NCBI GenBank assembly: GCA_039105265.1
Contig: JAPFFF010000019.1
Location: 1,458,501-1,522,500, forward strand
Direction: 5' to 3'
DNA length: 64,000 nucleotides
Source: Tritrichomonas musculus
Taxonomy: Eukaryota; Parabasalia; Tritrichomonadida; Tritrichomonadidae
Shown here: positions 30,934 to 40,316 of the stretch, piece after piece
Layout: each line of letters starts with the position of its first letter
Position numbering within the stretch: the stretch's first letter is position 1
Notes under the pieces: generated by a model
Database searches by the model: none
The model's input: only the letters and a program-made list of their open reading frames with translations
Told to the model about the DNA's origin: nothing
Position numbers and translations under genes: made by a program

Positions 30934-32256
30934 ATGATTAATAACGAAGCATATTTGAAAACAAGTGTTGAAGTATGTACACAAATTGCATCAGATTTTG
31001 ATATCGTTGATAATTGTATTGCTATGAGTGATACAAATAAACAATACACAATTAATCCTCAAACATCATATTCACCATCACCACACATTCCACAAGGAAG
31101 CTATACATCAGTGATTATATCACCAAACACAAACAATACTGCTGATTTATATAATGGATTTATCAAAGCGGATATGGAAGTTAATATTGGAATGAAAGGA
31201 GATGGATTAAAATATTTAACATCTGATAATTATGATTTTGACCGTGTGTGGTTTGGTTTCAAAGATGCACGAGACGCTTTTGAAAAATATGAAATTGTAG
31301 CTAATGGTATTACAATTTATACACAAAACTTCGGGTGTGAAGAATCATTTTTGACTGCATGTTGTGCTAATGAAACGACTAAACGAGCTGATGTATATTC
31401 GAAGAGTAGACACAAAGGTGTTTGGAATTTCGATGGATGTAATAGATGTGGATTCACATTTCATTGGGGTGCTGATGTTGCAGATGGAAAAGGACCAACA
31501 GAAACTGGACCACAAACGATACATTTGAAAATAGATTTGAGACGATTTTTACCACTATCGAATATTAAATATCTTCCAGCATTTGCAGGTAAAATTGAAT
31601 TGCGTTTGTTCTTCAGTTGTGCGGGTATGGTTTGCTGTCCAGTAGGTCCAGATATAAAATTGAGAAATAGTTTAAATAAATTTGTTAAATATGATTTATC
31701 TAATATCACAACAGAATTTGTACCACTTGGTGAAAAAGTTAAATTGTGGTCATCTATTGCAACAACTGATGATGATGGCTATACTGTCAAATGGGATGAA
31801 CGAATATTTTATGTCAATAGTTATGAAACAACTGATTGTCAATCTATTGTACCATATTTTGGTATTGATGCTAGAATTTATAACGGACTTGTCCAACGAT
31901 ATAGCGACCCATCACATCCATTAACATTTCCGACACAAACAATTTCAGTATATACAACAACAAATAAACTAACACAAACGATAGACAAATCAACAATCAC
32001 AATCACTCCACGTTTCGTTGATTCCATCTTTTGTCTATTCCCACTCAAACACACTCACAGAACTATATTCAAAAACCCATTGTTCACAAGCTTTCAATTA
32101 AATTGTCGTTCGTATGGAAACATTCCAGCTAAACCATTTGGTACAGATGGCAACAGTCTTGAGTTTATCGAATATTATCAGAATGCAATGAATATGAATG
32201 GTGAACAGTCAGGATTTAACAAAGAGGTCATCGCATCATTAATAAACACCAAATAA
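30934..32256 (+). CDS. Polinton major-capsid-like protein (fossil element)
   Basis: 440 codons reading through without interruption from ATG at 30934. It is the largest gene of the element, beta-rich, with segments such as YNGFIKADMEVNIGMKGDG and FAGKIELRLFFSCAGMVCC. Its size, position downstream of the ATPase and small genes, and strand-rich composition fit the double-jelly-roll major capsid protein of Polintons. The fold assignment is by context and composition only. Confidence 0.6.
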   Translation: MINNEAYLKTSVEVCTQIASDFDIVDNCIAMSDTNKQYTINPQTSYSPSPHIPQGSYTSVIISPNTNNTADLYNGFIKADMEVNIGMKGDGLKYLTSDNYDFDRVWFGFKDARDAFEKYEIVANGITIYTQNFGCEESFLTACCANETTKRADVYSKSRHKGVWNFDGCNRCGFTFHWGADVADGKGPTETGPQTIHLKIDLRRFLPLSNIKYLPAFAGKIELRLFFSCAGMVCCPVGPDIKLRNSLNKFVKYDLSNITTEFVPLGEKVKLWSSIATTDDDGYTVKWDERIFYVNSYETTDCQSIVPYFGIDARIYNGLVQRYSDPSHPLTFPTQTISVYTTTNKLTQTIDKSTITITPRFVDSIFCLFPLKHTHRTIFKNPLFTSFQLNCRSYGNIPAKPFGTDGNSLEFIEYYQNAMNMNGEQSGFNKEVIASLINTK

Positions 32257-32288
32257 AAACTAATAGCGATTCATTAAAATATTTTGAA

Positions 32289-32672
32289 ATGCGTCTCGTT
32301 GATTTTATGTATCAGCCAATTAAACTAATGAGTCCTCTATTCATCACAATTAAAATCAAACCATCAACTGATGCAAACGTTGGAGATATCATAAGTAAAT
32401 ATATTTATTTATGTTCTTCAATTTGTTTTTTCATTTCTATCAATTCATTTTTTTACGTTGACGATATTCTTTCTGTTGTCTCTTCCTTGCTTCCTTTCTC
32501 TCTTCATCATTAGCGTATTTGCTTTTTCTTCCTCGCTTTGTTTCAGCTTGTGATTTAGTGTCTGTCAATTGTAGATTTTCAATAGACTATGATTTCGTCA
32601 TTGATTTAATAATAGGTGTTTGTTTATAATTGGTGAAATCAATTTCAGTCATTTTAGACATCAATAAAAAAA
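32289..32672. pseudogene. Polinton right-end short gene remnants (fossil)
   Basis: A plus-strand piece starting MRLVDFMYQPIKLMSPLFI at 32289 and a basic Lys/Arg/Gln-rich piece on the minus strand at about 32455-32660. The MRLVDFMYQP motif occurs again outside the element on the minus strand at about 33640-33710. Confidence 0.45.
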
Positions 32673-32936
32673 TCATTTATTATTTTTGATTGGGTTATAA
32701 ATCAATCTATATGTTCGACCATTACAACATTCATCTATTATATACTCATCAATATTAAACGTTTCATCAGTGAACATTTTTATTTTTGTCTCTTCTTTCA
32801 ATTTCTTCATTTGTTGACTCAATGTCTTATCATCTCGTTTCAACAGAACACTCAATGGTTGAAAATAAATTAATTCGATTCGTTCGTATTCTTTTGGTAT
32901 TGGTGTGTAATCGATTGGGTCAGTTAATCGTTTCAT
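32673..32936 (-). pseudogene. Polinton right-terminal gene sharing its start with the left one (fossil)
   Basis: 87 codons beginning in the right terminal repeat with the same first 17 residues as the left terminal gene (27026), then diverging. Unknown function. Confidence 0.5.
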
Positions 32937-33195
32937 TTATGATATCAATAAATTATATTTCATTTGTGCATCATCTGATGAATGACAATTTATGAATATC
33001 ATTTGTTGTATCAATTGTTGAAACATCACCAATGAGCCTATCGTTGACGTTATACATTAAAAATACGCGCCACGAGACGTAAATCATGACATTGCTAATT
33101 GATTGTCATTTTGTCATTTTCGTTATGAAAATCAACAAAAATGTAAGTTTCTAATGGGTCAGTGTGGTTAGTGTAACCCACTGACATATCTAACT
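32885..33195 (-). repeat. Right terminal inverted repeat of Polinton fossil
   Basis: 311 bases, partner of 26767-27077, ending ATATCTAACT and followed by the TTAAT also found before the left end. The inner part is almost identical to the left arm; the outer 75 or so bases are diverged. Confidence 0.88.
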
Positions 33196-33284
33196 TTAAT
33201 TGTTGAATCACCATCTTTTGAAACATCATTTGACAAATCACTTTTCAAAGCATATTTATTATCAACAAACTTTTTAACCCTAAA

Positions 33285-33600
33285 ATGGCAGAGTACATAT
33301 ATTTGATTCGTGAAAGATTATTTTCTTATTCTAATCAGCCTGTATACAAAATTGGTAGAACAAACAAGATTACAGCAAGAATGGAACAATATCCAAAAGA
33401 CAGCAAAGTATTTATAATTGAAGCAGTAAGTGATTCAGTAAAAGCAGAGAAAGAATTATCCCAATATATGAAGAGAATTATAAGAGAGCAACAACAAAAG
33501 TTGGAACAGCATTTATAGGTAATGAGTACTTTGTTGGAAATGTGAATAAAACGATATACATTATTCGGACTTATATTCATTATCATTATCCCAGAGCTAT
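33285..33600 (+). pseudogene. T5orf172 / GIY-YIG-like fragment (fossil)
   Basis: Starts MAEYIYLIRERLF and continues with QPVYKIGRTNK and KVFIIEAVSDSVKAEKELSQ. This is the strand-loop-helix order of the T5orf172 (Mug113-like) domain common in large DNA viruses and their relatives. It lies outside the Polinton terminal repeats and looks broken. Confidence 0.5.
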
Positions 33601-33800
33601 CACTTAGTAACGATGTCATATATATCAGCCTCCTGACTTGGTTTTATTTTTAAGGCGATGAAGAGAGGAGACCTTAAAATAACTGGTTGATACATGAAAT
33701 CAACTAATCTCATCTCTAAATGCTTTAATGAATCCGTATTCACTTTTATTAGCTTTGTTATGTTGTAGTTAACTATCATCGCCTCTTGATCCATTATCAT
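33600..33800 (-). pseudogene. Inverted piece of Polinton-related short gene (fossil)
   Basis: The minus strand reads HLEMRLVDFMYQP, then RSPLFIALKIKPS, matching the plus-strand piece at 32289 (MRLVDFMYQP, then MSPLFITIKIKPS). It therefore comes from the same gene family but another copy. Confidence 0.6.
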
Positions 33801-34723
33801 TGTGTCAATATTTGCTATGATGCTTGAGGTATATTCTTGGTCTCTAATTGATGAGTGAGTTGCTAAAATTTAAAAGAGATTTAAAAGAATCATCAGCAAG
33901 CTTTTGGAAGTATTTTAGTAGCATAATTAGAAGTTGTTAATCTATTGTGAGGCAATGTGCCGCTATAAACAGTTTGATGATTTTTTTGAATTTCATTTTG
34001 TTTTTCACGTGAAAATGAAGTGTAGGTATCAACGTATTCTTGAAAATCTGACACTGCTTTTTTTGATATATCAACTATAAATCCAAAATTGAAATTGGCA
34101 TGAATCTCAGATAATAAAATTTCTTTGGGAAAAAAAGCTCCAGATTCATTTATCTTTGGCGCATTTTAAATTAGTAATTTAACTCTACGCATAATCGATT
34201 AAGAATTATTGTATTAATCGTACTTTTCAAAACTTTTTCAAAGGCGAAGTTAAAATATGATAATAAATGTATTTCCCCAAAGAATATTCCGACATCATGT
34301 GTGCTAATTCCAGAATATGTCACTTCGTCCATTTTGAGTATTGCTGTTGTCAATACTACGCAAGTGCTAATGCATCACATTATATAGATTTCTTCGCCAA
34401 ATAAAGTCCAAATGGAATTATCAGAAAAAGATTGAAAAGCAAGTACCTTTAGCTTGTTGTCGGTTTCACACAATGAATGTTCTATGCTCTAATGGATCTG
34501 GTTATTGGGAATTGAGTTGGGATGAAATAACAGGAGAACTTGAATATTGTTTAAATGATTCTCAGCATTTACAATGAACCTCATTTCTATTCAAATTTAT
34601 TAAAAGATTATTTAATTTTATGATAGCTCATACAATTATTTCAAAATATAATTCAAATTTGAATGTTGTAATGACAATGTTAACGGACGGATTTTTTTTA
34701 CACTTCTTTTATTTACTTTATCA

Positions 34724-36547
34724 ATGGAGAAGCACTCTATAAGTGCTTCATTTTCTTTTTCTAGCCAAGCAAGGAAGAAGAATTTGTATTTTCTTGCCAA
34801 AAGAATAATTACTCGTTCTAAATCACATATTTTTTATTCAAACAGCCATGATTTCGTTTATCTTATTTCTAAATGTTTAAAATCAACACCGAGCCTTACA
34901 TGCAAAATTCATTTTTTTCAAGTTGATAAAAAGAACAAAATTATTCTGAAAAGATCTCGTTCCTGCGATTCAATGAAAAACTACTCTAACTTCAAATCAA
35001 GTTCTAACATCTCTCAAATAAATAATACCAATTTACAAATTAAAAGTAATAATGACCACTCATTTTTCTTTCATAATGATAAATCATATTTTTTACTTCC
35101 AAAAAGCCAATCAATATTTGATTTAAATTCATTTTTAAATAATTACCATAATTTTTATTTGATTGATGGACATATTCAACCTTATTTGAAGATTTTTTCA
35201 AAAGTCAATTACAACCAACACGTCAACACTCATAATTTATACAATTTATCATCGTCAACTATTGATCTAACCGATTTTTTTAAACGTGATGATCGTGTAA
35301 ATGAGAGAGAAGCTGAATATATTGAGATTCAAAGACGAAAGAAGAAGTTTACATACTTTAATCGCCAGAAAGATAAAAAATTGAACAAGAAAAGCCATTC
35401 TAAAAAAACAGATCAAAGCAAATCTTCTACACCTCAAAAAGCTAAACCTAGATTTCAACTCTATTTTCCAAAAGACTCATCACCATTAACCAAAAAAACG
35501 TTTTCCCGTCCTCAACCACCTAGATTATCACCAGCTTTTGTATTGAATGACAAATATAATATTCGGACTCGTGTTTTTAAAGAAAACAATATTCGCAATT
35601 TTTATCAAGAACTGGCAATAGCAGAGGAAGATGACAAACACTTTATATTCAATCCAAAAGTTGAATTCCAAAAACGTAAAAGAAGCCGATCTGCTGAAAC
35701 ACAAATTTCATTATCTTTTACTTTTTTAAAGAAAAAACGTTCGAAATCAGCTCAAAATTCACCAAAACGATTTGTTGCATCCAATACATCGACACCAAAG
35801 TCCAAACATGCATTTAATCCATATTTGTCCAAATATTCTTCCCCTCCAAATAGGAATAAGAAGGCTAACAAAAACCAACCTCCAAAACCTTCATCAGCAT
35901 CTGTTTTAAATGAAAAATATAATATAAGGAGCAGATTATTCAAAGAAATGCATGTTCATGAATTTTACAAAAATTATGCTCAAGCTGAAGAAGACGTCAA
36001 ATTGCAGCGCACTTTGAAACAAGTCCAAATGTCAAATCGATCAAAAAGGATTGTTGAACAATACATGCAAAGAACGAAAGGAATTGATTCAAAAACTTCA
36101 CAAATTCAAAGTGAAAATGAAAGCCAAACAGAAAGAGAGAAAGATAATTCATCACAATTAAAAGCAGAAAATGAAATCGAAAAATCAAGTTCAACAGAAA
36201 ATCTTAAAAAATCAGATAAAGGCTCAATTCAAAGTGAAAGCGAAAAAGTTGAAATTTCTAATTCAATTGAAAATTTAAAAGAGGATTCTGAAAATTCAGC
36301 TTCAATTTCAGCCCATAAAAAAGAAGATAAAAGGAAAATTGGTATTCGTGAAATTAATAAAGCAAAAGATTTATTTAAAGAAGAAGAAGAAGTATTTGAA
36401 ATGAAGAAATTTGCACATAAAGTTCCTGGCTTTGTTTCTGAAGTAACAAACTTTCTAAAACAATATGACATACGAATCAAAGAAGATATTTTAACACCCA
36501 CTTCGAAAGCAAAAACAAAACCAAAAAAGAAAAAATCCCATTCATAA
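34724..36547 (+). CDS. Basic low-complexity protein with a duplicated motif
   Basis: 607 residues from ATG at 34724. Ser/Lys/Asn-rich. A motif occurs twice: about residues 262-305 (RLSPAFVLNDKYNIRTRVFK, then FYQELAIAEED) and about 387-430 (KPSSASVLNEKYNIRSRLFK, then FYKNYAQAEED). Each copy is preceded by a Lys/Arg/Ser-rich segment with KRSRSA- or KKRSKSA-like words. The C-terminal third (about 445-555) is Ser/Glu/Lys-rich and probably disordered, ending in a Lys run. The N-terminal 130 residues look more ordered. I do not recognise the family; the motif could be a short helical docking site. No membrane segment or signal peptide. Confidence 0.6.
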   Translation: MEKHSISASFSFSSQARKKNLYFLAKRIITRSKSHIFYSNSHDFVYLISKCLKSTPSLTCKIHFFQVDKKNKIILKRSRSCDSMKNYSNFKSSSNISQINNTNLQIKSNNDHSFFFHNDKSYFLLPKSQSIFDLNSFLNNYHNFYLIDGHIQPYLKIFSKVNYNQHVNTHNLYNLSSSTIDLTDFFKRDDRVNEREAEYIEIQRRKKKFTYFNRQKDKKLNKKSHSKKTDQSKSSTPQKAKPRFQLYFPKDSSPLTKKTFSRPQPPRLSPAFVLNDKYNIRTRVFKENNIRNFYQELAIAEEDDKHFIFNPKVEFQKRKRSRSAETQISLSFTFLKKKRSKSAQNSPKRFVASNTSTPKSKHAFNPYLSKYSSPPNRNKKANKNQPPKPSSASVLNEKYNIRSRLFKEMHVHEFYKNYAQAEEDVKLQRTLKQVQMSNRSKRIVEQYMQRTKGIDSKTSQIQSENESQTEREKDNSSQLKAENEIEKSSSTENLKKSDKGSIQSESEKVEISNSIENLKEDSENSASISAHKKEDKRKIGIREINKAKDLFKEEEEVFEMKKFAHKVPGFVSEVTNFLKQYDIRIKEDILTPTSKAKTKPKKKKSHS

Positions 36548-36947
36548 TGATATTTTATTACTAATAGTATTTTATTATATAAATAAATATATAAACTGGT
36601 AAGCAATTTTTCGTACTATTCAATTTCATTGAATTTAAAAAATAATCAATTCAATATTTGAAAAAGTCATTCAAATTTGAATAGTACGAGAATTTGAGTA
36701 TCACTTTTAAACGTTTGATAAATATTTTTCAATTTTTTTTTAATCTGTATTTCATCAAGTACGTCTGGCAAGTCGGTATTTTTAAGATGAAGTATAATCG
36801 TAAAAAATGATTACTATAACAAATTGAAATCATTTAAGTGCAAAACGATTAATATATATATTTTAAAAAAAAATATTTCTAAAACTATTTTCCTCGGTTA
36901 TTAGACTTTTTAAATAATTGTAAATCTTTTATTATATATCATTATTA
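36548..36947. other. Intergenic, 400 bases before transposon copy A
   Basis: AT-rich, with the short inverted-repeat element at 36611-36689; nothing else seen. Confidence 0.6.
36611..36689. repeat. 79-bp inverted-repeat element
   Basis: Arms tcgtactattcaa (36611 onward) and ttgaatagtacga (to 36689) are reverse complements, extending to about 15 bases with a minor mismatch, around a loop of about 46 bases that is itself partly palindromic. It could be a small MITE or a 3'-end hairpin of the preceding gene. Confidence 0.55.
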
Positions 36948-37227
36948 TAGTCCCGTCTGATTGGTTGAAAATGTCATTCTGGGAGTGAAAATGCGAAACT
37001 TTTTGAGAGTAAAAAATTGAATGATTTATTTTTAAGATTTAAAAAATTGCTTTTTTTTTTGTTTTCTGATTAAAATTAATATTTAAAATTAATGTATTCT
37101 TTATAGTAATATTGATTTATATATATATATGGAATCAAAACCAAAAAATATAAAAAAAATGAAAGATATGAGATATCAAATGGTGTTGAAAAAAGATTAA
37201 CAAAAATCATAAATTTTGATTCAAATG
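36948..37227 (+). repeat. Terminal inverted repeat, copy A, transposase-3' side
   Basis: About 280 bases, begins TAGTCCCGTCTGATTGG. Reverse complement of 38741-39023 with a few differences, among them one fewer T in a TTTTAA run and a changed base near its inner end. It contains an AT-rich (ta)n stretch. Confidence 0.9.
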
Positions 37228-37305
37228 AAATAAAATTAATAAATAGTTGAGAAAAAATATAAAACAAATGAATTTATATAATGTTATTTTTACTTTTTTC
37301 CATTT

Positions 37306-38634
37306 TTATTGATTTTCGGATTCTCCACTTGCTTCAGCAAGAAGCATTCTTTTAAAACCATCATCAAATGTTATTTTATTAACTTCTCCATCTACAAGTT
37401 CTAATTTGAAACCTGTTGATTCCCAGCCACTTCTGATAAGCTCTTCAGTGATGCAAGTTTGTAATGCTGTTTTAATGCGCAACAGTTTTCTTGTGAATTT
37501 TGAAGTGATAGTTGAATTACTAGGAGTTGACCCATATCTTCTTTTCAAAGATCCGAACACGGTTGCGTCTAACATTTGAGTTAAATGTGAAGAGTGTGGA
37601 GGAATTGGCAATAAAATTACATCACCAATTTTATCAATTTCGTTCTTCACATCTTCACTAAAATGTGCAGAGCATCCGTCAATAATCAATATACATGTGC
37701 AGTTTTCTTCTTTTATTGCCCTCATCAGGTGAATGTATGGAGCCAAAACATTTTTAACCCAATATAACATTGACACTGATGTCTGATAGCCTTTTTCGGT
37801 TTTGGTATATTCTGCCCAACGTTTAAAAAAAGTGTCAGAAATATCTGAATCATGCCTTGCTCGAGTTGAGATCAGCATTGGGCGAAGATAATCACAGGAT
37901 GCTGTTACGCACATGACTAATGAGATGTGATGTATATCAGTGCATTCTCTCCAAAAGGGATGAATTTGACAGCTTTTTGAAATTAAAACGGATTTCCTTT
38001 TTCCTTTCTCCGGCCTTCGTCCGAAGCCTGTTTCATCCATATTTAGCAAAAAGTATGGATTTGGATTTCTTACAAGAACCTCTTCAACTTGTTGAATATA
38101 TCTTTTGACCTCATCAAGGTCAATATTGGCTCTATCGTCGTCAACCGCAGACGCTTTTGTTTTATCAATTTGGTCAGAATGTCTTCTTAGAAAATTTCTA
38201 GACCATTCCCGTGAAAAAGATCGCTCTTCTCCTGTTCGTATTTTTAATAGTTCCGCGGCTAGGAGGCGAAGATCACGACTCGTCAGGCAATCGTTATCAA
38301 CCTGATGCGAGTGAATTAAGCCGATGATGTGAATTTCTTCTTCTGCAGTCAGTAATTGCTGTGATGGAGGTTGCGGCTTTCCTGGAGAGTTGGAGCATGG
38401 AACATCATTAAGTACTTTATAATAACGTCTTGTTGATATATTAAATAAAAAGCATATTTGCTGAACAGTTGCTTTTTCAACGATTTTTTTGACAAACTTT
38501 ATTTGGCAAAGAAGTGTAATTGCATTTCTAAATTCTGCAGAAAGAAATGACTGATGGACCATTGATCCAATGTTTATTCCAAATGCTTCAATACATTTGA
38601 ATTTGGTTGGTCTTGCAACAGATTGCATCAACAA
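37306..38634 (-). CDS. Transposase, DDE_1 (pogo-like), copy A
   Basis: 442 residues from ATG at 38634, intact. The N-terminal third has two helix-turn-helix-like parts: VEKATVQQICFLFNISTRRY, and a CENP-B-type segment around LTSRDLRLLAAELL and FSREWSRNFLRRH. The catalytic core shows the first Asp in LLNMDETGFG, the second in ILIIDGCSAHF, and a third in HSSHLTQMLDATVFG, spaced DD36D. The PPHSSHLTQ-x-LD block is typical of DDE_1 (pogo/Tigger, Jerky) transposases. It cuts and joins at TA targets. The protein is identical to that of copy B across all 442 residues, so it is likely still active or only just silenced. Confidence 0.93.
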   Translation of the reverse strand: MLMQSVARPTKFKCIEAFGINIGSMVHQSFLSAEFRNAITLLCQIKFVKKIVEKATVQQICFLFNISTRRYYKVLNDVPCSNSPGKPQPPSQQLLTAEEEIHIIGLIHSHQVDNDCLTSRDLRLLAAELLKIRTGEERSFSREWSRNFLRRHSDQIDKTKASAVDDDRANIDLDEVKRYIQQVEEVLVRNPNPYFLLNMDETGFGRRPEKGKRKSVLISKSCQIHPFWRECTDIHHISLVMCVTASCDYLRPMLISTRARHDSDISDTFFKRWAEYTKTEKGYQTSVSMLYWVKNVLAPYIHLMRAIKEENCTCILIIDGCSAHFSEDVKNEIDKIGDVILLPIPPHSSHLTQMLDATVFGSLKRRYGSTPSNSTITSKFTRKLLRIKTALQTCITEELIRSGWESTGFKLELVDGEVNKITFDDGFKRMLLAEASGESENQ

Positions 38635-38740
38635 AAAAAATGAAGAAATCTACAAATTCCAAACGTCCAAAAAATTATATACGAAATAGTTAAACGTATT
38701 AAATTTAAACGCATTTCATAAATATAAACGCTTCCAAATC

Positions 38741-39023
38741 CATTTGAATCAAAATTTTTGATTTTTGTTAATCTTTTTTCAACACCATTTGATATCTCAT
38801 ATCTTTCATTTTTTTTATATTTTTTGGTTTTGATTCCATATATATATATAAATCAATATTACTATAAAGAATACATTAATTTTAAATATTAATTTTAATC
38901 AGAAAACAAAAAAAAAAGCAATTTTTTAAAATCTTAAAAATAAATCATTCAATTTTTTACTCTCAAAAAGTTTCGCATTTTCACTCCCAGAATGACATTT
39001 TCAACCAATCAGACGGGACTATA
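38741..39023 (-). repeat. Terminal inverted repeat, copy A, transposase-5' side
   Basis: About 283 bases, ending GGGACTATA at the outer edge. It probably carries the transposase promoter and lies head-to-head with the Rab gene. Confidence 0.9.
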
Positions 39024-39122
39024 TATATATTCACATAACTCGTTAATGTGGTTGCATTCGATACGACATTCAATTTGTTTGAATTGTTTATCAAATTTTC
39101 TATAAAACTTAATAATCTTCTT

Positions 39123-39128
39123 TAACGA
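39123..39128 (+). promoter_or_regulatory. Myb-recognition-like TAACGA before Rab gene
   Basis: TAACGA about 117 bases before the Rab ATG, between the transposon end and the gene. Inference from motif and position. Confidence 0.25.
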
Positions 39129-39244
39129 AAATGTTTTTATATTTTATTTTATAAATTTTGAGTTATAAGCAAATCATAAAAACAACAAAAAAGTTAGCGA
39201 TTTCACCTTAAATTTGTAAAAATTTGACCTTAGTATTTTCGAAA

Positions 39245-39835
39245 ATGAAAATGAACAACGCGAATGAATCGAAGGTCATCCTTGTAGGGGATCCTTCGGT
39301 TGGAAAAACATCTCTTATTCAGCAATATAATCGTCGTATATTTGAAATCGATTCTGAATCAACTGTTGGAGCATCATTCGTTAATCAACTTGTTAAAACA
39401 GATAAAGGCGATGTAGCTTTGCACATTTGGGATACTGCAGGTCAAGAACGTTACAGAAGTCTCATTCCTATGTATTCAAGAAATGCCATTGCAGCATTAC
39501 TTGTTATCGATATTACAAAACTAGATAGTTTTCAATCTCGCGATGCATGGGTTTCAATTTTGAGAACAAACTGCCTTCCTCAATGCAGAATTTACGTTGC
39601 AGCAAACAAAATTGATTTAGAAAAGACAAATCTTCAAGTTCCGTTAACTGATTTGAGAGAATGGTGCAAACAACACGAATTTCCTATGTTTATGACGTCA
39701 GCAAAAGATTATCAATCAATTGATGCAGTTTTTAGGAAAATATCAATAGATATAATAGAAAGTCAAAAATCTGTGACCGATAAAAGACAACAAACTTTGG
39801 AACCTAACGAAGAATCAAAAAGTCAATGCTGTTAG
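39245..39835 (+). CDS. Rab-family small GTPase (Rab5-like group)
   Basis: 196 residues taking the first in-frame ATG at 39245 (a second is at 39251); the frame is open a little upstream from a TTG, which I do not accept as start. All G boxes are present: GDPSVGKTS (P-loop), switch I with STVGASF, WDTAGQERYRS, NKID and TSAK. The C-terminus is SKSQCC, a double-cysteine geranylgeranylation site. The effector sequence TVGASF plus the FVNQLV strand is closest to the Rab5/21/22 group of early-endosome regulators, but trichomonads have very many Rabs, so the subgroup is tentative. Transposon copy A inserted in its upstream region. It is convergent with the HECT gene. Confidence 0.93.
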   Translation: MKMNNANESKVILVGDPSVGKTSLIQQYNRRIFEIDSESTVGASFVNQLVKTDKGDVALHIWDTAGQERYRSLIPMYSRNAIAALLVIDITKLDSFQSRDAWVSILRTNCLPQCRIYVAANKIDLEKTNLQVPLTDLREWCKQHEFPMFMTSAKDYQSIDAVFRKISIDIIESQKSVTDKRQQTLEPNEESKSQCC

Positions 39836-40316
39836 ATATTAATTAATGAAATTTTTTATATTAGTGTTAATTTTTTCTTTAAAATAGTTAGATAAACATC
39901 AATATATGCTTAGAACATCAATATTTGCTATCATATTAATTCTTTTTTTTTTTGGTTTCATATTTTAATGAATTTTTTTTTTTTTTAAAACTAATGGATA
40001 TTTCTAATTTATATAATAATTATATATATATATATATTCAAATTATGAATGAAATATTTATCTTAATTCACAAAATGTTAATAATTAATTCTTTATTGAA
40101 TAAAAAAATTTTGGGAATATAATCAAGATTTCAAAATGAACATTTACCATTTAATAACATGTTGTTATTAACATCATAAAACGTAAGAATATAAAATAAA
40201 AATCTTTATTGATATTAATCAAATATAGATTAAAAATATTAATATACATTTTTTATTTAAAACAACTCCAATCTAAATTTTCTAATAATTAATAATATAT
40301 ATATAAAGTAATAAAT
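39836..40316. other. Convergent intergenic region
   Basis: 481 very AT-rich bases between the Rab and HECT 3' ends, with T runs near 39945 and 39975 and a (ta)n stretch at about 40018-40038. No gene seen. Confidence 0.65.

Larger units (their letters stand above)
26767..33195. mobile_element. Compact Polinton/Maverick fossil
   Basis: About 6.4 kb bounded by 311-bp inverted repeats that begin AGTTAGATAT and end ATATCTAACT. The word TTAAT flanks both ends and is a likely target duplication. Inside are an rve integrase region, a packaging-ATPase region, a major-capsid-like gene and small unknown genes. No DNA polymerase B or protease is seen, and the element is far shorter than the 15-20 kb usual for this family, so it looks like an internally reduced copy. 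It looks broken, with roughly three to five breaks, although the capsid-like gene reads through. The near-identical inner parts of the terminal repeats suggest a fairly young fossil. Confidence 0.88.
33196..34723. other. Mosaic of decayed element-like sequence
   Basis: 1.5 kb right of the Polinton. It holds a T5orf172/GIY-YIG-like piece (33285), an inverted piece related to a gene at the Polinton right end (about 33600-33800), and stretches of protein-like sequence on both strands from 33880 to 34560 with no recognised family. None looks functional. It is probably debris of an older, related element that the present Polinton inserted into or beside. Confidence 0.5.
36948..39023 (-). mobile_element. 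pogo-like DNA transposon, copy A
   Basis: 2.08 kb with terminal inverted repeats of about 280 bases (36948-37227 and 38741-39023) that end AGTCCCGTCTGATTGG and are flanked by TA on both sides. It encodes one intact transposase on the minus strand. The right end lies about 220 bases before the Rab GTPase ATG. Copy B (47086-49161) is practically identical, down to a small asymmetry between its two terminal repeats, which implies very recent movement. Confidence 0.93.

Noticed and set aside
39224-39244. Seven extra N-terminal residues of the Rab protein from a TTG codon
   Set aside because: TTG is not a credible start; ATG at 39245 or 39251 gives a normal Rab N-terminus.
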